A DNA stretch of 31,453 nt from Fragilariopsis cylindrus CCMP1102 (Eukaryota; Bacillariophyta; Bacillariophyceae; Bacillariales; Bacillariaceae): assembly GCA_900095095.1 (NCBI GenBank), contig FMBT01000637.1:1-31453 (forward strand), read 5' to 3'. The notes below the pieces were generated by a model that was not told the DNA's origin, ran no database searches, and saw only the letters and a list, made by a program, of their open reading frames with translations. Shown in pieces: positions 21,166-31,453 of the stretch. Position 1 is the first letter of the stretch. Each line of letters opens with the position of its first letter. Position numbers and translations under genes: made by a program.

Positions 21166-21791
21166 ACATGCGCATTGATCATGCAATGAGAGGCCATTGT
21201 AACGCTGATGGGCTGTGGTAAACAAACGTTCGATCTTACTATTCTCATTTCAATGGGGTAATGCAGGCATCAGTGACAAGTGGCGAATGCGATTATGATG
21301 TTCTTCGTATTCTGGCATGACTTGTTCATTGACGTAATAGTTGTCAATAGTTCCTTAATTAATTAATTTTTAACTATTACCGTAATGTAACGTTATGTGT
21401 TTATCTGACGCCGCTGGCAATATACCAGTACAAACGGACGATTCAATTCGCACGATAACAGCACGATACAGCACGATAACAAAACGCGTTTTACACACCC
21501 AAAATAATGCGAATCGAATCGCACCACGAAACTTCACACCACGAAACTATTGCTTCGTCATTATCTGATCTTTTCATTTTCTTCTTTATGTTTGGAAGCA
21601 AAGTGCTTAATAGTACTACGTACACGCGTCTTCTGAATTTTTCATCTATCACTCATTATTTCATCGCTAATGCGTTTTTGTTCAAACAATAATCCCAATG
21701 ACATCATGAGTAACACGATCAATAGCAACGAGATGATGCTATCGCGTTTCGTTTCATCGTTGAGTTGCACGTGGAATCCAGTAACGATAAT
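21166..21791. other. Intergenic region upstream of the 21792 gene
   Basis: Holds short repeats of CAGCACGATA near 21446-21480 and CACCACGAAACT near 21522-21548. An ATG at about 21709 opens a short frame (MSNTINSNEMMLSRF) that could be the true N terminus if joined by a frame correction; otherwise nothing is supported. Confidence 0.4.
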
Positions 21792-24368
21792 ATGGAAGGT
21801 GCAGCAGGATCAGCTCCTGAAGATATCAATGTGCGTACGATCTCGTTCCCATCGTTTTCCATGCCTGATGAAGGCAATCTCATCAGCAACAACAACAACA
21901 ACAACAACAACAACGCCAGTCTTCATCTTCCTCTGTGTCTTCGTTGTCCGGAAAAGAAGATATGCAATCGAAGATTTCGAATTTGATGTCTCGAAAAGTA
22001 CTCTACGAAGCAGCTGAACCATCAGAATCGGAAGAAGATCAAGATCTATATCAACAACAGCAACAGCAGCAACCAGGTAGGATGATGTTAGAGAATATAT
22101 CTAATTCATTCGGTCAACTCGTTGATGCAAGAATTCGTGCATATGCACAAATTTTAAGCAATCATGTTCAAGTTTTGAGGAAATCCACCAATAACAACAA
22201 CAAAAACGAGAGAGGAGCATTGATTGCTGAATACAAGTTACGAACATTATTGGAATTTGCATCAACCAGCAGTGATGATGATGCCTTGTTTGATTCTTTC
22301 ACTACGAAGTTCAAGGTAATTTCTACTTCTGTGTGATGGTGATGATGATGATGATGATATTGTCTCTTCGACTACAGCTACTACTACTGAGAAAGAAGAA
22401 AAAAATTACTACTACGTGCAGCTATAGATGATAATGATGATGATGAAAGCAGCAGCGAAAACGACAACGACAACATAGATAAAGCTATTGATACTACTAC
22501 GCTTCCAATTGAGATGATAGTTGAAATCTATTCTCATCGATTTCGAGAGTTTGGAGAAAAACTCATCTTAAAGACGACTGGGAAAATCCATGGTAAGTTT
22601 TTTTCGCATTGATAAAGTTAAATTATTTCAAAACGTAAAATTGCATTTCATGTTCGCACATGTGTGACGGTTGTTGTCGCGTCAATAACCTGTTTTAACC
22701 TGTTTCTTCGACGATCGGAAAAGCTCCATTTTATATTGAAGTTGTTCTGTACGCGCCATGACATATCTATCCAAAAAAAGAAATCAATTGGTTGTTCTGT
22801 ATGCGCTGTCAGTTTTGATTGGTTGGTGCTGTATATGCCCGTAAATACAAAGGCATTCAAAATCTATCTTTTGTTGTCATTTGATGTTGAAGGTATAGAT
22901 TTGAATCACGTACTTCGTTTTTTGGCGCGCGCATCTTTTTTTACATACTTTTCATTGGGTATCTTTCAAAAATAATGTACGAATTGAATTTTATTCTTGA
23001 CACCTTTCCACGCGATATCCAATCAAATTAAGTGCATTAATGAAGATGATGTTGTGCCTTCGCCTTCATCGTGCAAACTGCCCGTATTATTGAAAAATGA
23101 CATTCGTCACGTTTGCTTGTTTCTTTATCACCTTCTTCTCGGGTAATTCTTCTCCCCACATTTACGTCTATCTCATTTATCCTTGTTCTTCCTTTTTTTA
23201 ATTGGTCCCTTTTGCATTTCGCGTCAAAACGCTTTGATTGTGATTGATAATTTGAATTTTTTAAGGCAAACGATTTCTTATTGGGTCGTACGATGACACG
23301 ACCTTTAGAAATTACATCTGCCTCTCACGGGATGATCATGAACTTTACGATTCATGTCATGAGAGAAATTCTGCTTCTACCTCTACTACTTCTACTGGTT
23401 GTAGACACAGTATGCTGCGAAACAATGCGAATACGAAGAACTTCAAGTTCGCTGCTACCGCGATTGCACAAGCACCACAAGCAAGATTGAATGAGGTGTT
23501 TGAAAAAGCACAACACAACCACAACATTGAAATTGATATAAATTGCGAAGAGTTGTTATCGCAAATGATTGAAGAAGCCGGTAAGGTTGTTACAATGATG
23601 GTAGAATTAACAAACTTAGCTTGGACGAATAATACAAAGAAACAAGAAGAGATTGATAACATCATCGAGCTTAACACCATGAGTCCTGGAGCGAATGTTA
23701 TCGCTGATGATGACAATGATTCGCGTTCTGTCGATATCTACATACCTCCAGCACCAATGGCGGGTAGTAAACGTCGACGTCCAAGATCAGATAGTCTTGA
23801 TGATGCATTAATGGCACCACCACGTAACGTAAAGCATCATCGTCGTCATCTTTCAGAACTTCCCTTCCATCGCCGTGTTTCTAGCACACTTCCATTACTT
23901 CCAGTTGTTTCGGAAGAAGAATCGGTTGTTGATGTTACTGCTTCTCCCTCCTCTTCAACAAGTACTACGATAACAACAACAACGTTTACGAACCTCGATG
24001 TTGTTCATCGTGATACGGAACGTAAATGTGAATCAAGAGACTTTGTGAGTATCGATCACAGCTTTGAAGCATCGACATTGACAGAACTGGATGATGAACA
24101 CCACGAAGATCATCATCATCATGAGGAACACGAAGGAAAAGATGCACTATCACCGCTACCAGAAGAAGACAGCAAGAACAACAACAATGATGTTGATGTT
24201 GATGTTGATGTTGAATACTACAAGATCGCAGCCGAACGGGCATGTGACATTGTTGATTTTGTTTTTGCTGGAGAAGAAATCTATAAATTGACTGATGTTC
24301 CAAGAAAAGCAACGGCAGTTCCTTCTGCTGCTTCCTTTTCAAGTAAGAGACTTTGTGTTACCAAGTAA
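21792..24368 (+). CDS. Large uncharacterised charged protein, two main exons with frame breaks
   Basis: Not recognised. The frame opens at ATG 21792 (MEGAAGSAPEDINVRTISF), reaches a CAA run at 21894-21913 and must shift there to continue as GKEDMQSKISNLMSRKVLYE, a polyglutamine tract and a helical part (SFGQLVDARIRAYAQILSNH). An A7 run near 22399-22405 needs a further one-base correction to reach AAIDDNDDDESSSENDNDN and LPIEMIVEIYSHRFREFGEK. After the intron, exon 2 (23266-24368) begins KRFLIGSYDDTTFRNYICLS, carries helical EVFEKAQHNHNIEID and ELLSQMIEEAGKVVTMMVEL, a basic SKRRRPRSD motif that could direct nuclear import, His-rich and DVDV runs, and ends at TAA. The intron match across 673 bp shows that both halves are one gene. 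Probably a nuclear, largely disordered protein; that is inference. Confidence 0.62.
22316..22377 (+). other. Possible small intron in the 21792 gene
   Basis: GTAATT at 22316 and ACTACAG ending at 22377 would remove 62 bp of GAT repeats containing stops. The alternative is that this is coding (Asp-rich, then SSTTATTTEKEEK) with a one-base shift. Either model still requires a correction in the A7 run near 22400. Confidence 0.35.
22593..23265 (+). other. Intron of the 21792 gene
   Basis: Donor GTAAGT at 22593, acceptor TTTTTTAAG ending at 23265; phase 1, joining TTGKIHG to KRFLIGSYDDTTF. At 673 bp it is the longest intron seen here. It contains a near-duplicate GGTTGTTCTGTA-type string near 22740 and 22790. 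Confidence 0.75.
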
Positions 24369-25350
24369 CACACACGGGCCTCGTTCTGTGGCATGGCACA
24401 ACGGGGTGGTCCAAACAACTAAATACTACTACCAAAACAACAAGTATGTGCCTCGTTTGAAAACGAAAATGAATACGAATCGATATTATGATAAACCTAC
24501 CAATACGGGTATATGCAGGCGAAACACATTATTTGCCCTTCCTCCCTTCCTTAAAGCTAACAAGCCAACACACACGCAAGCCAATGTGAGATAAAACTTC
24601 GTACACCAAGACACCACGTACACCAACCTCAATACAATACAATCAGGAAAATTGGACTGCTTCAACTGGAATCTTTTTCTTTTGTAAGGGTGTTACTGTC
24701 GAAGTTTATTTATCTATTCTGACCACTGCATGTTGACTACGCGTACACGCGTACAAACAAGACTAGGAAGGACTCTGACTACCTACCTACCTACTACTCC
24801 CCACAAGATCAAGACAACATCTGTTCTCCTTCAACAACAACATCATCATCATGTACACTGTACATTAACACACCACACTCGTCGTCTAACGATTAGACTC
24901 GACTGAAGAAAATACTTGATGTTATGTGTTGTTGTTGTCTTGTGGAATGTAATATAGCACAATTTTTAACTTACGAATGGTAACGGCGTACACAGTACGA
25001 ACAAAACAAGAACTTAAACAGAATGCCGTAATTGTCTTACGTGCATGAATGCAGCTCTACTGAAATGCCGTACCACCGTTGTACATACGATACTCGTCCA
25101 TCTCTTTTCCGCCACTGTACATTACTTCCATAAAATAGACCATGTAAGGCCGAAAATGATTCGACGACGAGCAACAACTAACATCCTTTCGCAATGAATG
25201 TGAATAGATGATTAATAAACTTTCCACCTCAAAACCAAATAATTATATATGTTTCACTGACGAATACACTTATATTTATATCCAGCCACCAAAAGGGATC
25301 AAACATAATAATAAAGGGGAATTACTTTGAACAAAAACTACCTTCTTCTA
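24369..25350. other. Intergenic region downstream of the 21792 gene
   Basis: Contains short runs (CTAC near 24780-24795, CAACAACAACATCATCATCAT near 24831) and the string ACGCGTACACGCGTACA at 24739-24755. No gene or RNA was recognised. Confidence 0.4.
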
Positions 25351-26339
25351 CTTTAGATTGTGTGTATTACTGTACTTTTCTGTAGATCATTGCGCTACCC
25401 TATTATAAATCATAGTCTCCTCTAGCTCTGTACAACAATTTGTATTGTATTCGCTACAAGCCTGTTAAATGTATTGCACAACAAGGTGCTTCAGCAACTG
25501 GTTGTGTTATTCCATATGTTATACCATCTGTCAGCCATAGTTTGTTGGTAAACGTACCTAACCTGATGGCATCTTTCAGCTTATCCTACAACTTTTGTTT
25601 ACCTGCATACAGATAGAATTTGTATGGAAAATGAAAGATAGATCATGCGTGCATACATACACAAGAACAAATGAACTCCAGCTGTTCAGGAATCTAACTA
25701 TGCTGCTTTCATGTGTACCTGGCACTGCATAATATACTGAAAGCTGATAGAGGGATGGGGGGAGAGAGAGAGAGTTGCTTAGAGATCTAGCTGGTGCTTG
25801 TATGTACTCCTGTTATTGCTACTATAATACTGATACGTTTCACAAACAATGAGTGAGATAGATGCTATGAATCTTGTAATTAATATGGTAAGGGTTGCTA
25901 CTCACTTCCCTAGTAGATAGACTGCTGCGGTTGTTCTACCAGGCTACTCACCCTTTTGAATAAAGATCTTTCGTGGCTTGAAAGATGGTTCTTATGTAGA
26001 TATCTTCTATTGATATTGCTATGGAGGCAATACCTCAATCAGTTCAGATGCAAAAGGTTGTTATTTAGACATTATTTGTTCATTTAGTCTATGGATATTA
26101 CAATTTGTCAAGATAGAGATAGAGCTTTTCTCATAATCTTGGTTGTTTGTTAACTTTCGTGAGAGTAATTTTGGAAAACAGGGATAATCTGCAATAACAT
26201 CCAAAACAATTGTGGGTTGGGATGATGATGCTTCCAATTCACAAGGAATAGGACAGTGAATCAATTCTGTGTTCTAATTTACCTGGTGGTATGTTTAAAT
26301 TATGGAATGTATGTATTTTGGACCACAAGATTTTTGATC

Positions 26340-26790
26340 AGAAATGAACTACAAAATACAGGACAACACCAGATGGGTCAGGTGCCCTAGAGTCCACATA
26401 GTTGCGGAATGAAATTTATTTTGCTGGTGTGGAAGGTACACAAACAAACATGATTTCGGAACAGAAATCAACCATAAAATATATCAGATGAAAGGGTTGC
26501 ACAGGACAGCATTAGATGGGTTGGGTGCACTAGCATTCACATAGTATACTAGAATATTGTAGTTGCCTCCTACCAGTTTTCTGTTCCTGTGGTTGCAGAA
26601 TGATATTCATGTTGCTGTTGTGGAAGGCACACAAACAACAAGATATTCGATCAGAGATGAACAATAAATTATCTCATTTGAAAGTGTTGCAGAGGACAAC
26701 ATCAGATGGGTCAGGTGTACAAACATTCACATAGTGTACCATTGTGTTTGCCTTCTACCATCCCTGGTGGCTCATCATAACTTGACTAAA
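26340..26790. repeat. 190-bp repeat family, inverted relative to 4706-5270
   Basis: The landmark GGACAACA/GGACAGCA followed by AGATGGGT-GGTGCx starts at 26361, 26504 and 26694; the last two are 190 bp apart, the first two 143 bp. The segment TTGCAGAGGACAACATCAGA near 26688 matches the reverse complement of 5210-5232 with one change, and other blocks follow in order. Confidence 0.82.
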
Positions 26791-28271
26791 GTAATTGCGA
26801 TTAGTATCATTTTTATCTCATAAATTCTCCAGTGGAGTTTGGTTACTGGAATATTAAACAACTTTTAATAATAGGATGAATAACTACTCCTTAGGTTCTA
26901 GAACCAGCATGGTGCACCAAAATATCACCCAGTCATCCATCTCATACCCATAGGAAATGAACCAAGGGTTATTCTTGCCTCCAGAACACAAACATTGCAT
27001 TTTGGCCAACATGTCATATTTCCATGCCCAAAAGTACCATTCAGAAATAGGCTGCCACAACATCAAAAAAAGTAATTGGACCGTGATTTGAACACCCATA
27101 TACCTTCCATATATGCATATGGTGAAGATAAACTAACAATACTTCTTGGAACATTTGCCATATTGGTGGTGTGGTGGGGAGGAAAAAGTAGAATAGACAT
27201 AAAATAGCCCAAAATGCACAAGTTGCAAAAATATTTGAGATGCTACTTTGCCCATACCAGGTGTGCTGAGTCCCAAATAAAATAGCTAGACATTAACCTA
27301 AGTCATACATGTTTTGGATTCTATCATTGCTTTAGATAACCATACATATTATATTTGGGGTGTCACTGGTCAAAATCCACCGCTATTAAAACACACAATA
27401 TCTTTAAGTGCCAAGTGCGCGTGTAATCAAGGCCGCGATGCACCATCAATACAGACCTAATGACCTTGAAAGAATATATGGAGCTCAGTATTATACCTAT
27501 GGGTACAAGGTCCAACTATTGCTTAGGGCTCTAGGGAGGTTAGGAAGGTGTTGGGGTGTGCTAAGCACCCAAAAGGGTCATTTAGGCCCCAAAACAGGTT
27601 TTCTCCCTTTAGCGCCCACATCAGCATGGTCCTGCCCATAGCTTGCCAAGTTTATATTCCCTTTGGTGTATATGGTCAATTCCATGTGCTTACCTTGGGA
27701 CTATTCACCTTTTTGAGCGTGTACTAGGTCACATACCTCCCCAATTGGGCCATTTTCCCATGTCCTAGGCTGTATCACACCCTTTACCACCTTCCAGTGT
27801 GAAGAGCACATACCTAGCGCCCCAATGTCCAGTCCAGGTATCCACCCTATGTAGATTTAGCTCAGATTATACCATCTGATTGGGACTTTATACATGCTAG
27901 GATGGGTTAGAATGCCAGAAAGTGGAGTGTTACAGGTAGCAAGTACCACAGGACATGATTTAGTTATTTCGCGCACCAAAACACACTTTAAGAGCATATA
28001 TTGTCTGTAATTTGGTTGCATTTGCCAAGCGATAACTCTTGTTGTTTACCTCCAACTGCACACATCATGAAACCACAACAAGAAACAACGCTAAATGCTC
28101 GCATCATGAAACAACAACAAGAAACAACAACAACAGCAAGTTGATTGAAAGAAAGTCAAGGAAGAAAACACATATGGTAAGGTAAAAGAACCCTACCTGA
28201 CCAAAAAGAAGCATATTCCTGGAAGTTCTACCCTGGTTTGTGTCCTGTACAAGATATCTCATAAAAAGATG

Positions 28272-28464
28272 ATGTGTGCTGTGTGTGAGCCTACATTGTG
28301 TGATACCAGTGGGCTTACAAGACTAAGGAATGTAACAATCCTCCATTCAAAAGATCAATTGTAAACTTAATAGTTTACTTTTCCAAAACAAAGACTTTTT
28401 AGGTGTATATATTTGATGCTAAAGTTATTATCATATACTAGACTAACAAATACTCGTAGTAAAA
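28272..28464 (+). repeat. Dispersed 190-bp repeat, copy 2
   Basis: Same orientation and order of blocks as 5291-5480; differences are substitutions and one- or two-base indels. It lies near the right edge of repeat island B. Confidence 0.85.
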
Positions 28465-28663
28465 TTTGGGCATGATTTAGTTCTATATTAATTACTAGTT
28501 CCACGCGAGATTCATTCAATGCTTTCGACAGGTCCCCCGGCGCGAAAATTCAAAAGAATTGTCTATGCATGCATGCAAAAATCTGAATTCCGATTTGCTC
28601 GTACAGTAATCGATCCCCCAAAGTGTTGATTATTTCCGCGCGCCCCGAGATCTTTAATTTGAA

Positions 28664-28729
28664 TGAATCCACGTTAGAAACATGATATCATCATGTTTGT
28701 TTGAATCCACATTTGAAACATGATATCAT
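28664..28729. repeat. Two-copy 28-bp direct repeat with GATATC palindrome
   Basis: TGAATCCAC then RTTWGAAACATGATATCAT occurs at 28664-28691 and 28702-28729 (period 38). Each copy ends in the palindrome ATGATATCAT; the first extends into an imperfect ACATGATATCATCATGT hairpin. It is about 500 bp upstream of the MgtC-like gene. Confidence 0.85.
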
Positions 28730-29202
28730 GCTCGATTTAGTCGATCTAGTCGATTAAGGTAAACTATTTTAATAGTACGTTGCGCTACAACAACGTGTCG
28801 TAATCGCTAGCGGCAACCACGCGTACACGCGTACACCAATATCGAACAATGGATTGATGTTAATTAGATTCAAGAATTACGTCGGAACCTCTACTTTTAT
28901 GTACAGTAAAGTACCAGTAAGAAGCAAGCGTTAAGCGTTGTGTTTTGCTTGTGTTTCGTTACAGTACTTGCTGCCGAAGCATACCAAACATACCACTAAC
29001 TCAATTTGCGAATATCTACGGTAGACAACCGACATGCACCATTGGAAGTAGATACGGTAGGTATCAATCTACATTGTAATCTCGAACTACTGTACTGTAG
29101 CTACTGTAATCATCTGATCGCTATTTTCAAATTAAATTAAAGCCGTAAATTAAAACAAATAAATTAGCGAAGAACAAAATAAATTAAAAACAAAAGAGCA
29201 GC
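28730..29202. other. Upstream region of the MgtC-like gene
   Basis: Contains ACGCGTACACGCGTACA at 28819-28835 and several TACTGTA/TACAGTA strings (28900-28910, 29085-29110). The last 70 bp are A-rich and probably leader. No start-site element was identified. Confidence 0.4.
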
Positions 29203-30826
29203 ATGACGTCGGGGAATACTAATAATAATGGTAATTATAATAAAGCCGATTGTGGGACATTTGCAGCAGGACATCGATGGGTACATAGTACACCAGATTT
29301 ACGGCAAAGGAATATGTCTACTACTGCGAAAAGTAATAGTAATGCTGGTAGTGATAGTGATCATACAGAAAAGATTCATAATAAATTCCATAAACCATAC
29401 TTCACAGAATTTACTGCAAGGAAAGCTATACTGTACATAGTTGCATCTGTGTATGTAATTGGTTGTGGATTAGCATCCATGGGGGAATTATTTTTAGAAT
29501 TACCATGTGATGATTCTAAGTTATCTGACCACAATTCTAAATTATCTAGTCTAGATTTGAAATATCCAAATCCAGCATATGATAGTACTCATTGTCCATA
29601 TATAAGACATTCAATATTATTAGGTATGAATAAAACAGAATGTTCCTTTGGACGACGATTAGTTATGTCAATAATAATGGGTGGATTAATTGGTTGGGAA
29701 AGACGACAAGCAGACCGACCAGCAGGGATACGTACCATGTCGTTAGTGTCATTAGGTTCCTGTTTATTTACAATTAATTCCGCCTATGCCTTTATGAATG
29801 GACCAATGGCATGGGACGCGTCACGAATTTCTGCAGCTATACCATCGGGTGTAGGATTTTTAGGTGCCGGACTGATATTTAAAAAAACAGAAGAAGATTC
29901 CGGTTCCATGGTCGTACATGGATTAACAACAGCAGCCTCCGTTTGGTTATCAGCAGCTGTACGTATATCATCAAATTTATACTGTAATATATTTCTCTTT
30001 TTTGTATTTTATTATCCATAACTGTATCTCCCCCTTCTTTGTTTGTGTACGTCGTGTGTACTAACTTTGTTTTGGGGGTTTTCTACCAATACTATTCATT
30101 TATTTTATTCTATTTCATTTGAAATAGGTCGGAATCGCATGTGGTGGTGAATTATATTTTGCTGCATCATTTGGAACAGCACTTATGATGCTTTTGTTGC
30201 GATTTGGTCCACGGAGTGCTTCTGACTTAAACGAGGACGATGACGACGATGATGATGATGACGATGACGATGTTCATGCTGACCATGACGATGATAAATA
30301 TGAAAACAGACGTGGTTCCATTATGATGGGAAATATTGAAATTGGTTGTGAACAACGAGCACAAGCACCGCCCATTACACCACCACGGAATAGATTAGGG
30401 ACAGAAGAATTCAAAAAACCTACCAAAGTGCTTATTTTTAAAAATAATTCACTAGAGAATAATGATGGTGGGTTAGGATCAGGTCATATTCAAACATCTA
30501 TTATACCTGGATTACAAAATTCACAACGTAGTACTAATACAAATAATAATTATAATGCAGAAGATGGTGCATCATTGTATACGGTAACAGGTGAAAGTAT
30601 TGAAAATGCTTCCTTGACAGAAACAACTCCAATATTATATCAACAACAACAACAACAGCAACAACAGTTGCAGTTGGAACAGCAGCAATTAGAACAACAA
30701 CAACAATCGTCGTCATCAAATAGTCTTGCATTCATTAAGAATAGTACCCCTCGCGTTAAAAATTCATTACTAAAACGAGCAAAAAAGAAAAGAGCAAGTC
30801 AAGTCGCATTAGCTAGTATAGTATAG
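29203..30826 (+). CDS. MgtC/SapB-family membrane protein with acidic and polyGln tail
   Basis: Two exons (29203-29958, 30128-30826) give an intact 484-residue protein. Residues about 1-70 are a hydrophilic head. TM1 is near 75-93 (ILYIVASVYVIGCGLASMG), then a Cys-containing loop, and the MgtC core spans about 148-276: LVMSIIMGGLIGWER, RPAGIRTMSLVSLGS, AIPSGVGFLGAGLIF and HGLTTAASVWLSAAV-GIACGGELYFAA. The signature ER-x5-RPAGIRT and the LTTAASxWxxAAxG motif mark the family, known in bacteria for growth at low magnesium and acid stress; its eukaryotic role is not established. The tail (residues about 285-484) is cytosolic-looking: a 12-residue Asp run, then polyglutamine, then a basic end KRAKKKRASQ. 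No frame breaks, unlike several neighbours. Confidence 0.88.
29959..30127 (+). other. Intron of the MgtC-like gene
   Basis: Donor GTACGT at 29959, acceptor GAAATAG ending at 30127; 169 bp, phase 0. It splits the conserved AAxGxA motif: ...WLSAA is followed by VGIACGG in exon 2, which confirms the junction. Confidence 0.9.
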
Positions 30827-31453
30827 TATAAAGATAATTAGATAAAAGTAAATATGATCAAAAATTGAATATACAGTAGTGTAGCATTATATAGTATGAG
30901 ATGATGTTCCGATTTCTGCTTTTCCAGTCGAGGTTAGACAGTAGTTAGTTAAGAGTCAAACAATTTTTCGGAGCTGTTTGGGCAAATTGCTTCAATTACT
31001 GTACTGACCTATTGTTTCAAACGTGTTTAAAAAATCATTCGAACGCAACTGCTCGCGTGGCTCGCGATAAATACAGTACAGTATTTGAGAGAAAATGAAT
31101 GAATGAATCAATCAATCTTTTATGATTGCGCTGTTCAAAGTTGTGCTGAGAATTTAATCGTGCGTGTCAGGCAACTCCTGAGATATATTTACTGCACGAT
31201 CGACTCATCTAATCGAATCGTAGATTGTTCAAGTTGTGCTGAGAATTTAACTCGTGTCAGGCAACTCCTTACCGCGCGATCGACTCATCTAAATAAAAAA
31301 ACGCACATATTCGAATCATCAGTATATTTATTTAATACCATTCTATCAATTCTACGTAGAATTACTAGTTTGTTCTTATCGCCTCAGCGATGGTTGACGC
31401 ACAATGAATACGTCATAATTATACGACAGCGAGCGAATGAATGAATGCATCGC
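30827..31453. other. Downstream intergenic region
   Basis: No supported gene up to the window edge. It holds GAAT/AATC short runs near 31096-31117 and a two-copy direct repeat. Confidence 0.5.
31139..31292. repeat. Two-copy direct repeat, about 93-bp offset
   Basis: AGTTGTGCTGAGAATTTAA, then CGTGTCAGGCAACTCCT, then CGATCGACTCATCTAA occurs from 31139 and again from 31232. The second copy lacks about 13 bp in its middle. Confidence 0.88.

Larger units (their letters stand above)
25351..28480. mobile_element. Repeat island B, probable degenerate mobile-element DNA
   Basis: The texture changes at about 25350: triplet runs vanish and no frame longer than about 75 codons looks coding. The island carries a GA run near 25758-25772, the reverse-oriented 190-bp repeat family, a CTAGG/CCC-rich segment at about 27520-27850 unlike its surroundings, and a copy of the dispersed repeat at its right end. 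The shared repeats with 2240-5650 suggest one element family, but no transposase, reverse transcriptase, long terminal repeat or target-site duplication could be identified. Confidence 0.4.

Noticed and set aside
23281-23490. Separate short ORF with a hydrophobic leucine run
   Set aside because: It lies in exon 2 of the 21792 gene in another frame; the spliced frame KRFLIGSYDDTTF continues through it with protein-like text.
1-24368. Programmed frameshifting of the Euplotes type
   Set aside because: The breaks are not at a shared stop-codon signal and go in both directions; several genes have none. Sequence error or decay fits better.
30534-30731. Minus-strand ORF opposite the MgtC-like tail
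   Set aside because: It is the complement of the CAA/CAG codon run and has no independent support.

Overview
This looks like a eukaryotic nuclear contig, most probably from a diatom or a related stramenopile; that assignment is an inference. The supports are: genes interrupted by GT-AG introns of about 96-670 bp with GTATGT/GTAAGT-type donors; no operons or ribosome binding sites; low GC with many GAT/CAT, CAA and GCA triplet runs; proteins rich in poly-Asp, poly-Ser, poly-Gln and poly-Asn; a secreted protein with Pro-Thr repeats and a GPI-type tail; and an MgtC-like membrane protein. The standard genetic code fits the gene ends. No rRNA, tRNA, CRISPR array or intact transposase was seen.

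Layout. 1-1912 (-): 5' part of a GT77-type glycosyltransferase cut by the window edge. About 2240-5650: repeat-rich, gene-poor island with a decayed ORF, a three-copy 190-bp tandem repeat and a dispersed repeat. 6061-9009 (+): three-exon AAA ATPase with an N-terminal signal-like segment. 9370-10868 (-): broken multi-pass membrane protein. 11013-14875 (-): ubiquitin-like-domain protein with a large disordered, internally duplicated middle. 15000-16050: intergenic, with a duplicated CACGTG-containing module. 16110-16900: glycine/methionine-rich stretch and an ORF with internal TAA codons. 17083-17697 (-): secreted acidic PT-repeat protein. 18163-18448 (+): small acidic/basic ORF. 18974-19495 (-): protein starting MGCNASK. 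19850-21170: three successive tandem-repeat families. 21792-24368 (+): large uncharacterised charged protein. 25350-28480: second repeat island sharing two repeat families with the first. 29203-30826 (+): MgtC/SapB-family protein. 31139-31292: short direct repeat.

The genes do not form an evident pathway; this looks like ordinary genic DNA separated by two repeat islands. The most striking general signal is the number of single-base frame breaks inside otherwise convincing genes (glycosyltransferase, AAA, ubiquitin-like, membrane protein, 21792-24368 gene), while the MgtC, PT-repeat and MGCNASK genes are clean. Uncorrected long-read indels explain most of this best; pseudogenes remain possible for 9370-10868 and 16265-16900. 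No clear new biological system was found. The most unusual items are the 141-bp array with a repeated inverted motif, the amplified motif in the ubiquitin-like protein, and the in-frame TAA codons.
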